This document shows positions 1 to 4,852 of a stretch of DNA of 5,731 bases, piece by piece. How positions within the stretch are numbered: the stretch's first letter is position 1; every line of letters starts with the position of its first letter. The notes under the pieces were generated by a model. That model made no database searches. It was not told the DNA's origin and saw nothing but the letters and a program-made list of their open reading frames with translations. The stretch is from Hyphomicrobiales bacterium (GTDB lineage Bacteria; Pseudomonadota; Alphaproteobacteria; Rhizobiales; HXMU1428-3), in assembly GCA_021775385.1 (NCBI GenBank), contig JAJFHW010000379.1, positions 1 through 5,731 of the forward strand. The letters are read 5' to 3'. Position numbers and translations under genes: made by a program.

Positions 1-616
1 CGGGGCGATTTTATCTGATGTGGGGTCGGTTAAAAAAAGCATTATAGACGCAGTTGAGCCTTATCTGCCTAAGACTTGTCATTTTGTGCCAGGGCACCCG
101 GTGGCGGGTACTGAATATTCTGGGCCGAAAGCAGGGTTCTCGACTTTGTTTGAAGGGCGTTGGTGTATTTTAACCCCGATTGTTAATACGCCTCGTACTG
201 AGGTTGAGAAAGTCTCGAACCTTTGGACCGGGCTTGGCTCAGATGTGGAAGAGATGGACGCAGAGCATCATGATATTGTGCTTGCCATTACCAGTCATAT
301 TCCTCACCTCATCGCTTACAATATTGTGGGAACAGCAGCGGACCTTGAAGAGGTGACATCGAGTGAAGTGATTAAATATTCTGCTGGTGGCTTTCGAGAT
401 TTCACGCGGATTGCCGCTTCTGATCCGGTGATGTGGCGTGATGTTTTCATGAACAATAAAGAAGCCGTTTTAGAGATGCTTGGTCGTTTTACTGAAGACC
501 TAACACAACTGCAGCGACATATTCGCCGTGGTGATGGGCAAGCTTTGGAAGATTTATTCACTAGGACGCGGGAAATTCGCCGCTCGATTATTGAAGCTGG
601 ACAGGCGACTGAGTAA
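1..616 (+). CDS. tyrA: Prephenate/cyclohexadienyl dehydrogenase, 5'-truncated
   Basis: NAD(P)-dependent oxidative decarboxylation of prephenate (or arogenate) in tyrosine biosynthesis; cytosolic. The reading frame is open from base 2, so the gene starts outside the window and the N-terminal Rossmann nucleotide-binding part is missing; 204 codons plus TAA remain. Seen in the fragment: ILSDVGSVK at residues 3-11, the PGHPVAGTE motif near 30-38 (its His is the conserved catalytic-pocket His), SHIPHLIAY at 98-106, and GGFRDFTRIAASDP at about 129-142, in the spacing usual for the family, followed by the all-helical C-terminal dimerisation part. No ACT or chorismate mutase domain follows, so this is the monofunctional form. 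The GTG at 20 is internal to the DVGSV motif and is not the start. It converges on the membrane-protein gene with only 13 bases between the stops. Whether prephenate or arogenate is preferred cannot be read from the sequence. Confidence 0.95.
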   Translation, partial: GAILSDVGSVKKSIIDAVEPYLPKTCHFVPGHPVAGTEYSGPKAGFSTLFEGRWCILTPIVNTPRTEVEKVSNLWTGLGSDVEEMDAEHHDIVLAITSHIPHLIAYNIVGTAADLEEVTSSEVIKYSAGGFRDFTRIAASDPVMWRDVFMNNKEAVLEMLGRFTEDLTQLQRHIRRGDGQALEDLFTRTREIRRSIIEAGQATE

Positions 617-629
617 CAGGATTTATTTG

Positions 630-980
630 TTACATATTTAGTAATTTCCACCAGAAAGTGCCTAGTGCTATGGCTAAAATTAAAAGAAAGAATTTATTTT
701 TATAAATACCAAGCCAAGTTAAAGAGCCTATGATTGAATAGTATGCAATGTTTATAAATGAGGAAAACACCAAAACTTTGTAAATGATACTTTTTTCGGC
801 GCCATGAAACCCCATGAAGATAATAGAGCTTGGATAAATAATTAACTGTAAACGGAACAAATTGTATTGTGTTTTTGTGTTGACCCAACTATCTAGACCG
901 GCAGCATGCCAAGCAAAAATTGCTAATGCTACAACTAAGCCTGCAACAGCAAAATATAAAACAAAGCGAAAGTAACCCAT
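630..980 (-). CDS. Orphan four-helix integral membrane protein
   Basis: I do not recognise the family of this 116-residue protein. It is strongly hydrophobic, with four likely membrane segments at about residues 5-27, 42-58, 65-91 and 97-114, short connecting loops, and a small amphipathic stretch with Asp, Lys and Thr after helix 1 (DSWVNTKTQ). There is no cleavable signal peptide, cysteine pair or metal motif. A good ribosome binding site (GGAG, 8 bases before ATG) supports both the start and real expression. It lies 34 bases downstream of the PhnA-like gene on the same strand, so the two may be co-transcribed. Its stop faces the tyrA stop with 13 bases between, and no terminator hairpin is visible there. 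The shorter overlapping frames at 700-888 and 316-651 lack such features. That it is a real gene is fairly sure; function unknown. Confidence 0.75.
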   Translation of the reverse strand: MGYFRFVLYFAVAGLVVALAIFAWHAAGLDSWVNTKTQYNLFRLQLIIYPSSIIFMGFHGAEKSIIYKVLVFSSFINIAYYSIIGSLTWLGIYKNKFFLLILAIALGTFWWKLLNM

Positions 981-1014
981 AAATTAATCTCCACTTTTGT
1001 GGTGTTAAATCGCG

Positions 1015-1224
1015 CTAAGCTTTTTTCAGGAATTGGGTTTTTAGGACGATGGTGGATTTGCCTTGGCGGCATTCGACTTCGCCTTCTTTGGAAGTGAAGC
1101 GGATGTTTTTCATCACTGTGCCGCGCTTTAGGTTGAGGGATGTGCCTTTTACTTTCAAGTCTTTGATGAGGGTTACGTTGTCACCTTCGGTGAGCTCATT
1201 ACCGTTACTATCTGTGACGTCCAT
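1015..1224 (-). CDS. PhnA-domain protein, C-terminal domain only (YjdM-like)
   Basis: The 69-residue protein matches the C-terminal domain of E. coli YjdM/PhnA: VTDSNGNELTEGDNVTLIKD at residues 3-22, then DLKVKGTS at 22-29, the basic RGTVMKNIRF segment at 34-43 and a KTQFLKKA end. It lacks the N-terminal zinc ribbon (two CxxC pairs) of the roughly 110-residue E. coli protein; its only cysteine is near residue 53. The family name 'alkylphosphonate utilisation' is historical. No phosphonate genes are nearby and the domain looks like a small SH3-like beta barrel of unknown role. ATG at 1224 is the only canonical start in the frame before the upstream stop; the ribosome binding site is weak (GAGAAAAGA about 7-15 bases ahead). 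An 83-base gap separates it from hbd and 34 bases from the membrane gene. Identity of the domain is secure, function is not. Confidence 0.88.
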   Translation of the reverse strand: MDVTDSNGNELTEGDNVTLIKDLKVKGTSLNLKRGTVMKNIRFTSKEGEVECRQGKSTIVLKTQFLKKA

Positions 1225-1276
1225 CAGGTGATCTTTTCTCGATTGTCTGAGTTGATTTGTTGCTGTGTTTTTATCG

Positions 1277-1290
1277 GAGATACTTATCTC
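1277..1290. promoter_or_regulatory. 14-base dyad GAGATA-CT-TATCTC upstream of the PhnA-like gene
   Basis: Perfect 6-base inverted repeat with a 2-base centre in the 83-base gap between hbd and the PhnA-like gene. On the minus strand it sits between TTCCTA and GATAAA, which are 16 bases apart and could be poor -35 and -10 boxes, so it could be an operator. It is not followed by a T run in either direction, which argues against a terminator. The boxes match consensus weakly, so this is inference only. Confidence 0.25.
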
Positions 1291-1307
1291 GTAGGAACGG
1301 GTGTTAT

Positions 1308-2207
1308 TTACCTAGTGGGAACCGGAGTTCCGTCGCGATAATCATAAAACCCACGGCCAGCTTGTTGGCCAGTCCAACCGGCTTCAACATATTTTACTAA
1401 CAAAGGACATGGGCGATATTTTGGATCTGCCAAGCCTTCATAGAGTTTTTGCATGATACCGAGGCAATTATCTAGCCCGATAAAATCAGCTAGTTCCAGA
1501 GGCCCCATTGGGTGGTGCGCGCCATAGCACATGGCGGTGTCGATGGCTTCAACTGTGCCAACGCCTTCATAGAGTGTGTAGATTGCTTCGTTGATCATTG
1601 GGATCATGATGCGGTGTACGATAAAGGCAGGGAAATCTTCTGAAACGGCTGTGTATTTCTCTAACGATTTTACAAAGGCTTTACAGGTTTGATAGGTTTC
1701 TTCTTCTGTGGCGATGCCTCTGATGAGCTCAACCAATTCCATAACCGGCACAGGGTTCATGAAGTGCATGCCAATGAATTTAGCTGGGCGGTCAGTTTTA
1801 GCAGCTAAACGGGTGATTGAAATGGTGGAGGTGTTTGAGCAGAGGATTGCTTCGGGTTTTAGTACTGGGCAGAGTTCTTTGTAAATTTCTTGTTTTAAGT
1901 CTTCATCTTCTGTGATGGCTACGACGACAAGATCTGCCTCTGAAAGTTGGTTGATGTCTGAAGTGATTGTGATGAGGTCTAGTGCGGCTTGTTGTTGATC
2001 TTGGGTCATTGTGTCTTTTGAGACTTGGCGTGCAATGTTGCCATTGATTGTGGCAATGGCAGCTTCTGTCTTTTCTTTAGAGACATCGACAAGGATGACC
2101 TTGTAGCCAGCTATTGAAGCAACTTGAGCTATGCCTGAACCCATGTGCCCTGCGCCAATAATGCCTATTTGTTTTATCTCTTCTACTGGCTGTATGCTTT
2201 CGGCCAT
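1308..2207 (-). CDS. hbd: 3-hydroxybutyryl-CoA (3-hydroxyacyl-CoA) dehydrogenase
   Basis: NAD-dependent oxidation of (S)-3-hydroxyacyl-CoA, probably short chain, to 3-ketoacyl-CoA, or the reverse; cytosolic. At 299 residues it is the stand-alone length. Seen: Rossmann GIIGAGHMGSGIAQ at 14-27 with Asp41 at the end of strand 2 (NAD rather than NADP), NTSTIS at 125-130 (Ser127), HFMNPVPVMELVE at 148-160 giving the catalytic His148-Glu160 dyad, and the C-terminal helical domain with HHPMGPLELADFIGLD and an AGRGFYDY end. Aligned by motif spacing to human HAD (Ser137, His158, Glu170, Asn208), residue 198 is His where Asn is expected (FIVHRI instead of FIVNR). The start at 2207 has GAGGA 4 bases ahead. 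It lies in the same direction as etfBA, but 719 bases of palindromes separate them, so it may have its own promoter. paaH is an alternative name; the role is inferred from the family and from the etf neighbours. Confidence 0.93.
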   Translation of the reverse strand: MAESIQPVEEIKQIGIIGAGHMGSGIAQVASIAGYKVILVDVSKEKTEAAIATINGNIARQVSKDTMTQDQQQAALDLITITSDINQLSEADLVVVAITEDEDLKQEIYKELCPVLKPEAILCSNTSTISITRLAAKTDRPAKFIGMHFMNPVPVMELVELIRGIATEEETYQTCKAFVKSLEKYTAVSEDFPAFIVHRIMIPMINEAIYTLYEGVGTVEAIDTAMCYGAHHPMGPLELADFIGLDNCLGIMQKLYEGLADPKYRPCPLLVKYVEAGWTGQQAGRGFYDYRDGTPVPTR

Positions 2208-2226
2208 ATCGTCCTCATTTTTAGTT

Positions 2227-2256
2227 GCGCTTTAGATTGCCTACAAGCAACCGCGC
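2227..2256 (+). repeat. Palindromic repeat, GTTGC type, copy 1
   Basis: Outer stem GCGC (2227-2230) with GCGC (2253-2256). Inner stem TTGC (2237-2240) with GCAA (2247-2250) around loop CTACAA. The left arm carries the family's extra TTTA and an A-C mismatch at the inner stem base. It ends 19 bases before the hbd ATG, just clear of the ribosome binding site. T5 lies on both sides on the plus strand (2218-2222 and 2257-2261). Confidence 0.75.
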
Positions 2257-2264
2257 TTTTTAGT

Positions 2265-2327
2265 GCCCTTTAGGTTGCCTTTTTTGTGCTTCAGATGCCT
2301 ACAAAGCATCCGCACTAGCAACCGGGC
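2265..2327 (+). repeat. Composite nested palindrome A
   Basis: Outer element: GCCC (2265-2268), TTTA bulge, GGTTGC (2273-2278) pairing with GCAACC (2318-2323) and GGGC (2324-2327). Its loop holds T6 (2280-2285) and a complete second palindrome: GTGC (2286-2289), GATGC (2294-2298), loop CTACAAA, GCATC (2306-2310), GCAC (2312-2315), then TA. This reads as one palindrome inside the loop of another. Bases 2273-2325 match 2369-2421 in composite B at 52 of 53 positions. Confidence 0.85.
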
Positions 2328-2335
2328 TATAAGTT

Positions 2336-2350
2336 GCGCTTCAGGTTGCC
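2336..2350 (+). repeat. Orphan left arm of the palindrome family
   Basis: GCGC, TTCA and GGTTGCC in the family order, but with no adjacent right arm. The only candidate partner is GCATCCGC at 2427-2434, on the far side of composite B (GCG/CGC pair, and GTTGC/GCATC with one mismatch), which would make a third level of nesting; that pairing is weak. Confidence 0.55.
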
Positions 2351-2359
2351 ATTTTTAAT

Positions 2360-2424
2360 GCGCCTTCAGGTTGCCTTTTTTGTGCTTCAGATGCCTATAA
2401 AGCATCCGCACTAGCAACCGGCGC
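2360..2424 (+). repeat. Composite nested palindrome B
   Basis: Same architecture as composite A, 96 bases further on. Outer stem GCGCC (2360-2364) with GGCGC (2420-2424) and GGTTGC (2369-2374) with GCAACC (2414-2419). T6 at 2376-2381, then inner palindrome 2382-2411 (GTGC, GATGC, loop CTATAAA, GCATC, GCAC). The outermost stem differs from copy A (GCGCC/GGCGC against GCCC/GGGC) yet still pairs. Confidence 0.85.
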
Positions 2425-2426
2425 GA

Positions 2427-2434
2427 GCATCCGC
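2427..2434 (+). repeat. Orphan right arm GCATCCGC
   Basis: Matches the right arm of the GATGC-type palindromes (GCATC, C, GC) and directly follows composite B, but no matching GATGC left arm adjoins it. It is a remnant or the far partner of the arm at 2336-2350. Confidence 0.4.
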
Positions 2435-2446
2435 TTTGTTATTTTT

Positions 2447-2474
2447 GCCCTTCGGTTGCCTACCAGCGACGGGC
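2447..2474 (+). repeat. Palindromic repeat, GTTGC type, diverged copy
   Basis: Outer stem GCCC (2447-2450) with GGGC (2471-2474). Inner GTTGC (2455-2459) with GCGAC (2466-2470), one pair being T-G wobble. The loop and the left-arm TTC fit the family. T5 precedes it (2442-2446). Confidence 0.65.
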
Positions 2475-2580
2475 TTAGTTCAGCTATAACAACCAGGTTT
2501 TTTAATACTGTTTTAAAATTTAGGTATGTTTCAGCAATAAATGGCTGAATATGATCTTTAATATAGCAATAAGCGAAAAT

Positions 2581-2640
2581 AAAACCATTAGTTTTTTACA
2601 TTAAAACACAGGATGTAAAAGCTTTTGGTAACATGGTTTT
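2581..2640. repeat. AT-rich nested inverted repeat
   Basis: Outer arms AAAACCAT (2581-2588) and ATGGTTTT (2633-2640) enclose inner arms TTTTACAT (2594-2601) and ATGTAAAA (2613-2620); all are perfect 8-base matches. Sequence and composition are unlike the GC-rich palindromes around it. It could be an operator region or a degenerate mobile remnant; no gene evidence decides. Confidence 0.5.
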
Positions 2641-2659
2641 CTCTCACGGATTTTTTGCT

Positions 2660-2689
2660 GTGCTTCAGATGCCCACTACGCATCCACAC
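2660..2689 (+). repeat. Palindromic repeat, GATGC type, isolated copy
   Basis: GTGC, TTCA and GATGC (2668-2672), loop CCACTAC, GCATC (2680-2684), then C and ACAC. The outer stem keeps only three pairs (GTG/CAC). T6 precedes it (2651-2656). This copy is about 190 bases from the main cluster. Confidence 0.7.
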
Positions 2690-2707
2690 TATCTACCTTC
2701 GAGGGGG

Positions 2708-2762
2708 CGGTGCTAGGCACCGGACGCCTCTGGCGTCATGTCTGTGCTCTGAAAGAGAGCAC
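2708..2762. repeat. Three consecutive perfect hairpins
   Basis: CGGTGC-TAG-GCACCG (2708-2722) abuts GACGCC-TCT-GGCGTC (2723-2737) with no spacer. Six bases later comes GTGCTCT-GAAAG-AGAGCAC (2744-2762). No T run follows in either direction, so these are not standard terminators. A short minus frame of 31 codons (2808-2713) crosses them but has no ribosome binding site and looks accidental. Possible readings are a dispersed repeat, an RNA structure in the etfA 3' untranslated region, or a small RNA. Confidence 0.7.
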
Positions 2763-2864
2763 TCCCTTCTTCTGAGTGAGGTTTGAGAAGCAGCCTTAAT
2801 GAATTCATAAAAACGCAACAAGCGTTAGTTCGTTAGAAATTGCAGATTTTGGGAAAGGTGTTTT

Positions 2865-2925
2865 GTCAGAGGGAAATACTCTCCCTCTGACTTAACTCAA
2901 GTTTTTCTATAAAGAGGCTAGCCTC
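2865..2925 (-). terminator. Two stem-loops behind etfA, probable 3' end of etfBA mRNA
   Basis: Directly after the etfA stop, in transcription order: the 12-base palindrome GAGGCTAGCCTC (2925-2914) followed by TTTAT, then a perfect 9-base stem GTCAGAGGG/CCCTCTGAC (2891-2883 with 2873-2865) with a 9-base loop. The second stem is followed by AAAACA on the minus strand, not by a T run, so it is not a textbook intrinsic terminator; it may protect or mark a Rho-dependent end. Confidence 0.45.
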
Positions 2926-2926
2926 C

Positions 2927-3859
2927 TTATTTAGAAAGTTCGGCTTCTAGCTCTGGTAAGGCTTCAAAAAGATCTGCTACGAGACCATAATCTGCCACTT
3001 GGAAAATAGGGGCTTCTTCATCTTTATTGATGGCGACGATGACTTTACTGTCTTTCATGCCGGCTAGATGTTGAATGGCCCCTGAGATGCCAACAGCGAT
3101 ATAGAGCTCTGGAGCTACAACTTTACCGGTTTGACCAACTTGATAGTCGTTTGGCACAAAGCCACTATCAACAGCGGCTCTGGATGCGCCTACGGCTGCG
3201 CCGAGTTTGTCTGCAATTTTTTCGATCAAAGCAAAGTTTTCACCTGACCCCATGCCGCGACCACCAGAAATGATGATATTCGCTGATGTCAGTTCTGGAC
3301 GATCTGATTTAGATAGTTCTGCAGAGACGAATTCAGAAATACCAACTGGCGCTGGTGCGCTGATGGTTTCAACTGAGGCTGAGCCGCCTTCGACGGCTGC
3401 TTCGAAAGCTGTTGTACGTACAGTGATGATTTTTTTAGGATCACTTGTTTCAACAGTTTGAAGGGCGTTACCTGCATAAATTGGGCGCTCAAAGGTGTTT
3501 GGTGATTTAACAGCGATGATGTCTGAGAGTTGGCCAACATCTAGTTTTGCAGCAACGCGCGGCATGAAGTTTTTGCCTGTTGTGGTTGCGGCAACAAGAG
3601 CTGCATCATAGTTTGCCATTAGCGGCACGATGAGCTCAGCCATTTCTTCGGCTAACTGTGATTTTAGCTGAGGGGCGCTTGCAACAAGTACTTTTCTCAC
3701 ACCTGTTAATTTAGCAGCTTGTTCTGCGACACTGTCGCAATTTTCACCAGCTACTAAGATGTCTGTGTCACCACCAATTGCTATTGCTGCAGTGAGCGCT
3801 TTGGCAGTGGCTGGGTTAAGATTACTATTGTCGTGATCAGCAATGAGTAGATTTGTCAT
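2927..3859 (-). CDS. etfA: Electron transfer flavoprotein alpha subunit
   Basis: FAD-carrying subunit of the ETF heterodimer, which accepts electrons from acyl-CoA and related dehydrogenases and passes them to ETF:ubiquinone oxidoreductase at the membrane. At 310 residues it is the normal length. Seen: N-terminal domain to about residue 185, then the FAD domain with [12 protein letters not shown] (198-209), [11 protein letters not shown] (224-234), QVGQTGK (240-246), the family signature [13 protein letters not shown] (252-264) followed by VIVAIN (273-278), and the conserved ADYG turn (289-292). The ATG directly follows the etfB TAA with no base between; its AGGAG ribosome binding site lies inside the last etfB codons, so the two are translationally coupled and co-transcribed. 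No key residue appears to be missing. Confidence 0.97.
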   Translation of the reverse strand: MTNLLIADHDNSNLNPATAKALTAAIAIGGDTDILVAGENCDSVAEQAAKLTGVRKVLVASAPQLKSQLAEEMAELIVPLMANYDAALVAATTTGKNFMPRVAAKLDVGQLSDIIAVKSPNTFERPIYAGNALQTVETSDPKKIITVRTTAFEAAVEGGSASVETISAPAPVGISEFVSAELSKSDRPELTSANIIISGGRGMGSGENFALIEKIADKLGAAVGASRAAVDSGFVPNDYQVGQTGKVVAPELYIAVGISGAIQHLAGMKDSKVIVAINKDEEAPIFQVADYGLVADLFEALPELEAELSK

Positions 3860-4609
3860 TTATAGTACTCCTGCTTCGTTTCTAAGTTTGTTTACGAGTT
3901 CAGCTACATTTTCAACTTTAACACCAGCTTCACGTGCTGCTGGCTCTGTTGTTGTTACAATTGAATGTCTTGTGGCCGTTTCGATGCCGAAACTTGCTAT
4001 ATCTTTTTCCTCAAGAGGCTTTTTCTTTGCTTTCATAATATTCGGCAAAGATGCGTATCTTGGTTCGTTTAAGCGAAGGTCAGTTGTGATGATTGCTGGT
4101 AAATTCAACGATAGTGTTTGAAGACCACCATCGACTTCGCGAGTAACGACAGCTTTTTCACCTTCAAGTTCAAGCTTGTAAGCAAATGTGCCTTGTGGCC
4201 AGCCTAAGAGAGCCGCTAGCATTTGGCCTGTTTGGTTGCAATCATCATCAATGGCTTGTTTGCCAAGAAGAACGAGACCAGGGTTTTCTTCCTCAACAAC
4301 TGCTTTTAAGAGTTTTGCAGCTGCAAGGGGTTCAATAACATCGTCAGATACGATGTGAATGGCTCTATCTGCGCCCATAGCTAGTGCTGTTCGCAGTGTT
4401 TCTTGAGTTTTCTTTGTGCCGATTGAAATTGTAATAATTTCTGTCGCTTTCCCGGCTTCTTTTAAACGAACAGCTTCTTCAACTGCGATTTCGTCAAAAG
4501 GGTTCATGGACATTTTTACATTTGCCAGGTCGACACCAGATCCATCTGATTTAACACGGATCTTAACATTGTAATCTACGACCCGTTTTATCGGAACTAG
4601 GATCTTCAT
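3860..4609 (-). CDS. etfB: Electron transfer flavoprotein beta subunit
   Basis: Partner of EtfA; binds the structural AMP and carries the loop that docks onto acyl-CoA dehydrogenases. At 249 residues it is the usual length. Seen: [14 protein letters not shown] start, [16 protein letters not shown] at 36-51, the AMP-site region [14 protein letters not shown] at 116-129, REVDGG at 157-162, and the recognition loop [21 protein letters not shown] at about 177-197, with the anchoring Leu at 188 and the Lys-rich end. The start at 4609 is set by GGAGG 9 bases ahead. It is the first gene of the etfBA pair. Its upstream 180 bases consist mostly of palindromic repeats, so its promoter lies inside or beyond them; I could not place convincing -35/-10 boxes. 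Confidence 0.97.
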   Translation of the reverse strand: MKILVPIKRVVDYNVKIRVKSDGSGVDLANVKMSMNPFDEIAVEEAVRLKEAGKATEIITISIGTKKTQETLRTALAMGADRAIHIVSDDVIEPLAAAKLLKAVVEEENPGLVLLGKQAIDDDCNQTGQMLAALLGWPQGTFAYKLELEGEKAVVTREVDGGLQTLSLNLPAIITTDLRLNEPRYASLPNIMKAKKKPLEEKDIASFGIETATRHSIVTTTEPAAREAGVKVENVAELVNKLRNEAGVL

Positions 4610-4635
4610 TTATGTGGCCCTCCACTTGTGTTTTG

Positions 4636-4659
4636 TTTCAGATGCTCTTTGCTTAGTGC
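4636..4659 (+). repeat. Degenerate palindrome copy before etfB
   Basis: The left arm TTTCAGATGC is recognisable, followed by TCTTTGC and GTGC in place of the normal right arm. The inner stem no longer pairs well. It begins 26 bases before the etfB start codon. Confidence 0.4.
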
Positions 4660-4689
4660 GCCTTTAGGTTGCCCACTGGCAACCGGCAC
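4656..4689 (+). repeat. Palindromic repeat, GGTTGC type, best single copy
   Basis: Perfect 7-base inner stem GGTTGCC (4667-4673) with GGCAACC (4678-4684) around the loop CACT; outer GTGC (4656-4659) with GCAC (4686-4689). The left arm has the extra GCCTTTA. This shows the un-nested form of the outer element of composites A and B. Confidence 0.8.
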
Positions 4690-4696
4690 TCTGTTA

Positions 4697-4725
4697 GTGT
4701 GCCTTCAATTGTCCACTAGCAACCG
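4697..4725 (+). repeat. Palindromic repeat, diverged copy
   Basis: GTGTGCCTTCA left arm, ATTGTC where GGTTGC is expected, loop CACTA, then an intact GCAACCG right arm. The left arm has decayed so the stem is partly lost, but order and spacing match the neighbouring copy. Confidence 0.55.
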
Positions 4726-4732
4726 TATTTCT

Positions 4733-4762
4733 GTACTTCAGATGCCCATAAAGCATCCGCAT
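4733..4762 (+). repeat. Palindromic repeat, GATGC type
   Basis: GTAC, TTCA and GATGC (4741-4745), loop CCATAAA, GCATC (4753-4757), then C and GCAT. The inner stem is intact and the outer stem is weakened. The loop differs from the copies at 2286 and 2382 by one or two bases. Confidence 0.7.
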
Positions 4763-4791
4763 GGTTTGTTGGGATATACTTAAACTTTCAA

Positions 4792-4852
4792 AAGCAAATA
4801 GCTGATAAAAATTGCTGAAAGATTTCAAGCAGCAATTTTTATCAATTTGCTT
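4792..4852 (-). terminator. Long AT-rich hairpin, possible end of the rhomboid transcript
   Basis: The right arm (4830-4852) is continuous over 23 bases and pairs with the left arm in two blocks, 4803-4817 (15 perfect pairs) and 4792-4799 (8 perfect pairs), leaving only a 3-base AGC bulge and a 12-base loop. On the minus strand the stem ends in GCTTTTGAAAG, a short T run. It sits between the rhomboid and etfB genes, which suits a terminator. The stop codon of the small frame at 4985-4842 lies in its first arm. CAA flanks both ends (4789-4791, 4853-4855), so an inserted palindromic element is an alternative. Confidence 0.5.

Larger units (their letters stand above)
2208..2926. other. 719-base gene-free interval between etfA and hbd, palindrome-rich
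   Basis: No convincing coding frame exists here on either strand. In order from hbd: a dense cluster of one palindrome family (2227-2474), an AT-rich part with a TTCAGC/GCTGAA hairpin (2530-2549) and a nested inverted repeat (2581-2640), one more copy of the palindrome (2660-2689), three back-to-back hairpins (2708-2762), a small AACGC/GCGTT hairpin (2812-2826) and the etfA 3' stem-loops (2865-2925). A very weak minus-strand promoter for hbd is possible (TTGCTG at 2537-2532, 16 bases, TAAAAC at 2515-2510), but I would not rely on it. Confidence 0.8.

Noticed and set aside
20..616. GTG at 20 as the start of the tyrA gene
   Set aside because: It falls inside the conserved SDVGSVK motif and the frame is open to the window edge, so the gene is truncated by the window, not short.
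2227..2261. Rho-independent terminator (hairpin plus T5 on the plus strand)
   Set aside because: No plus-strand gene reads into it. T5-6 precedes most family members and is a feature of the repeat, and in the direction of the real genes the run is A.
2286..2315. GTAG in the minus-strand loop, suggesting REP/RAYT elements
   Set aside because: In REP elements the GTAG lies beside the base of the hairpin; here it is in the loop and is not kept in all copies. No RAYT transposase is in the window.
2227..2474. CRISPR-like array
   Set aside because: Copies are imperfect palindromes of varying length, partly nested, without uniform unique spacers and without cas genes.
2581..2640. Insertion sequence ends
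   Set aside because: Arms are only 8 bases, no target duplication or transposase fragment is seen, and the enclosed sequence is too short for a mobile element with its own gene.
2713..2808. 31-codon minus-strand frame beginning ATG at 2808
   Set aside because: It runs through the three hairpins, has no ribosome binding site and no protein-like pattern; the palindromes explain the openness.
3207..3461. Plus-strand frame of 84 codons inside etfA, and similar frames at 3289-3540, 3843-4121, 5028-5225, 5263-5493, 1049-1231
   Set aside because: They are shadows of well-identified genes on other frames, with no ribosome binding sites or family motifs.
4656..4689. Promoter inside the repeat (TTGCCA, 18 bases, CACTAA on the minus strand)
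   Set aside because: The -35 resemblance comes from the palindrome arm GGTTGCC and the -10 box is very poor; it is not credible without start-site data.
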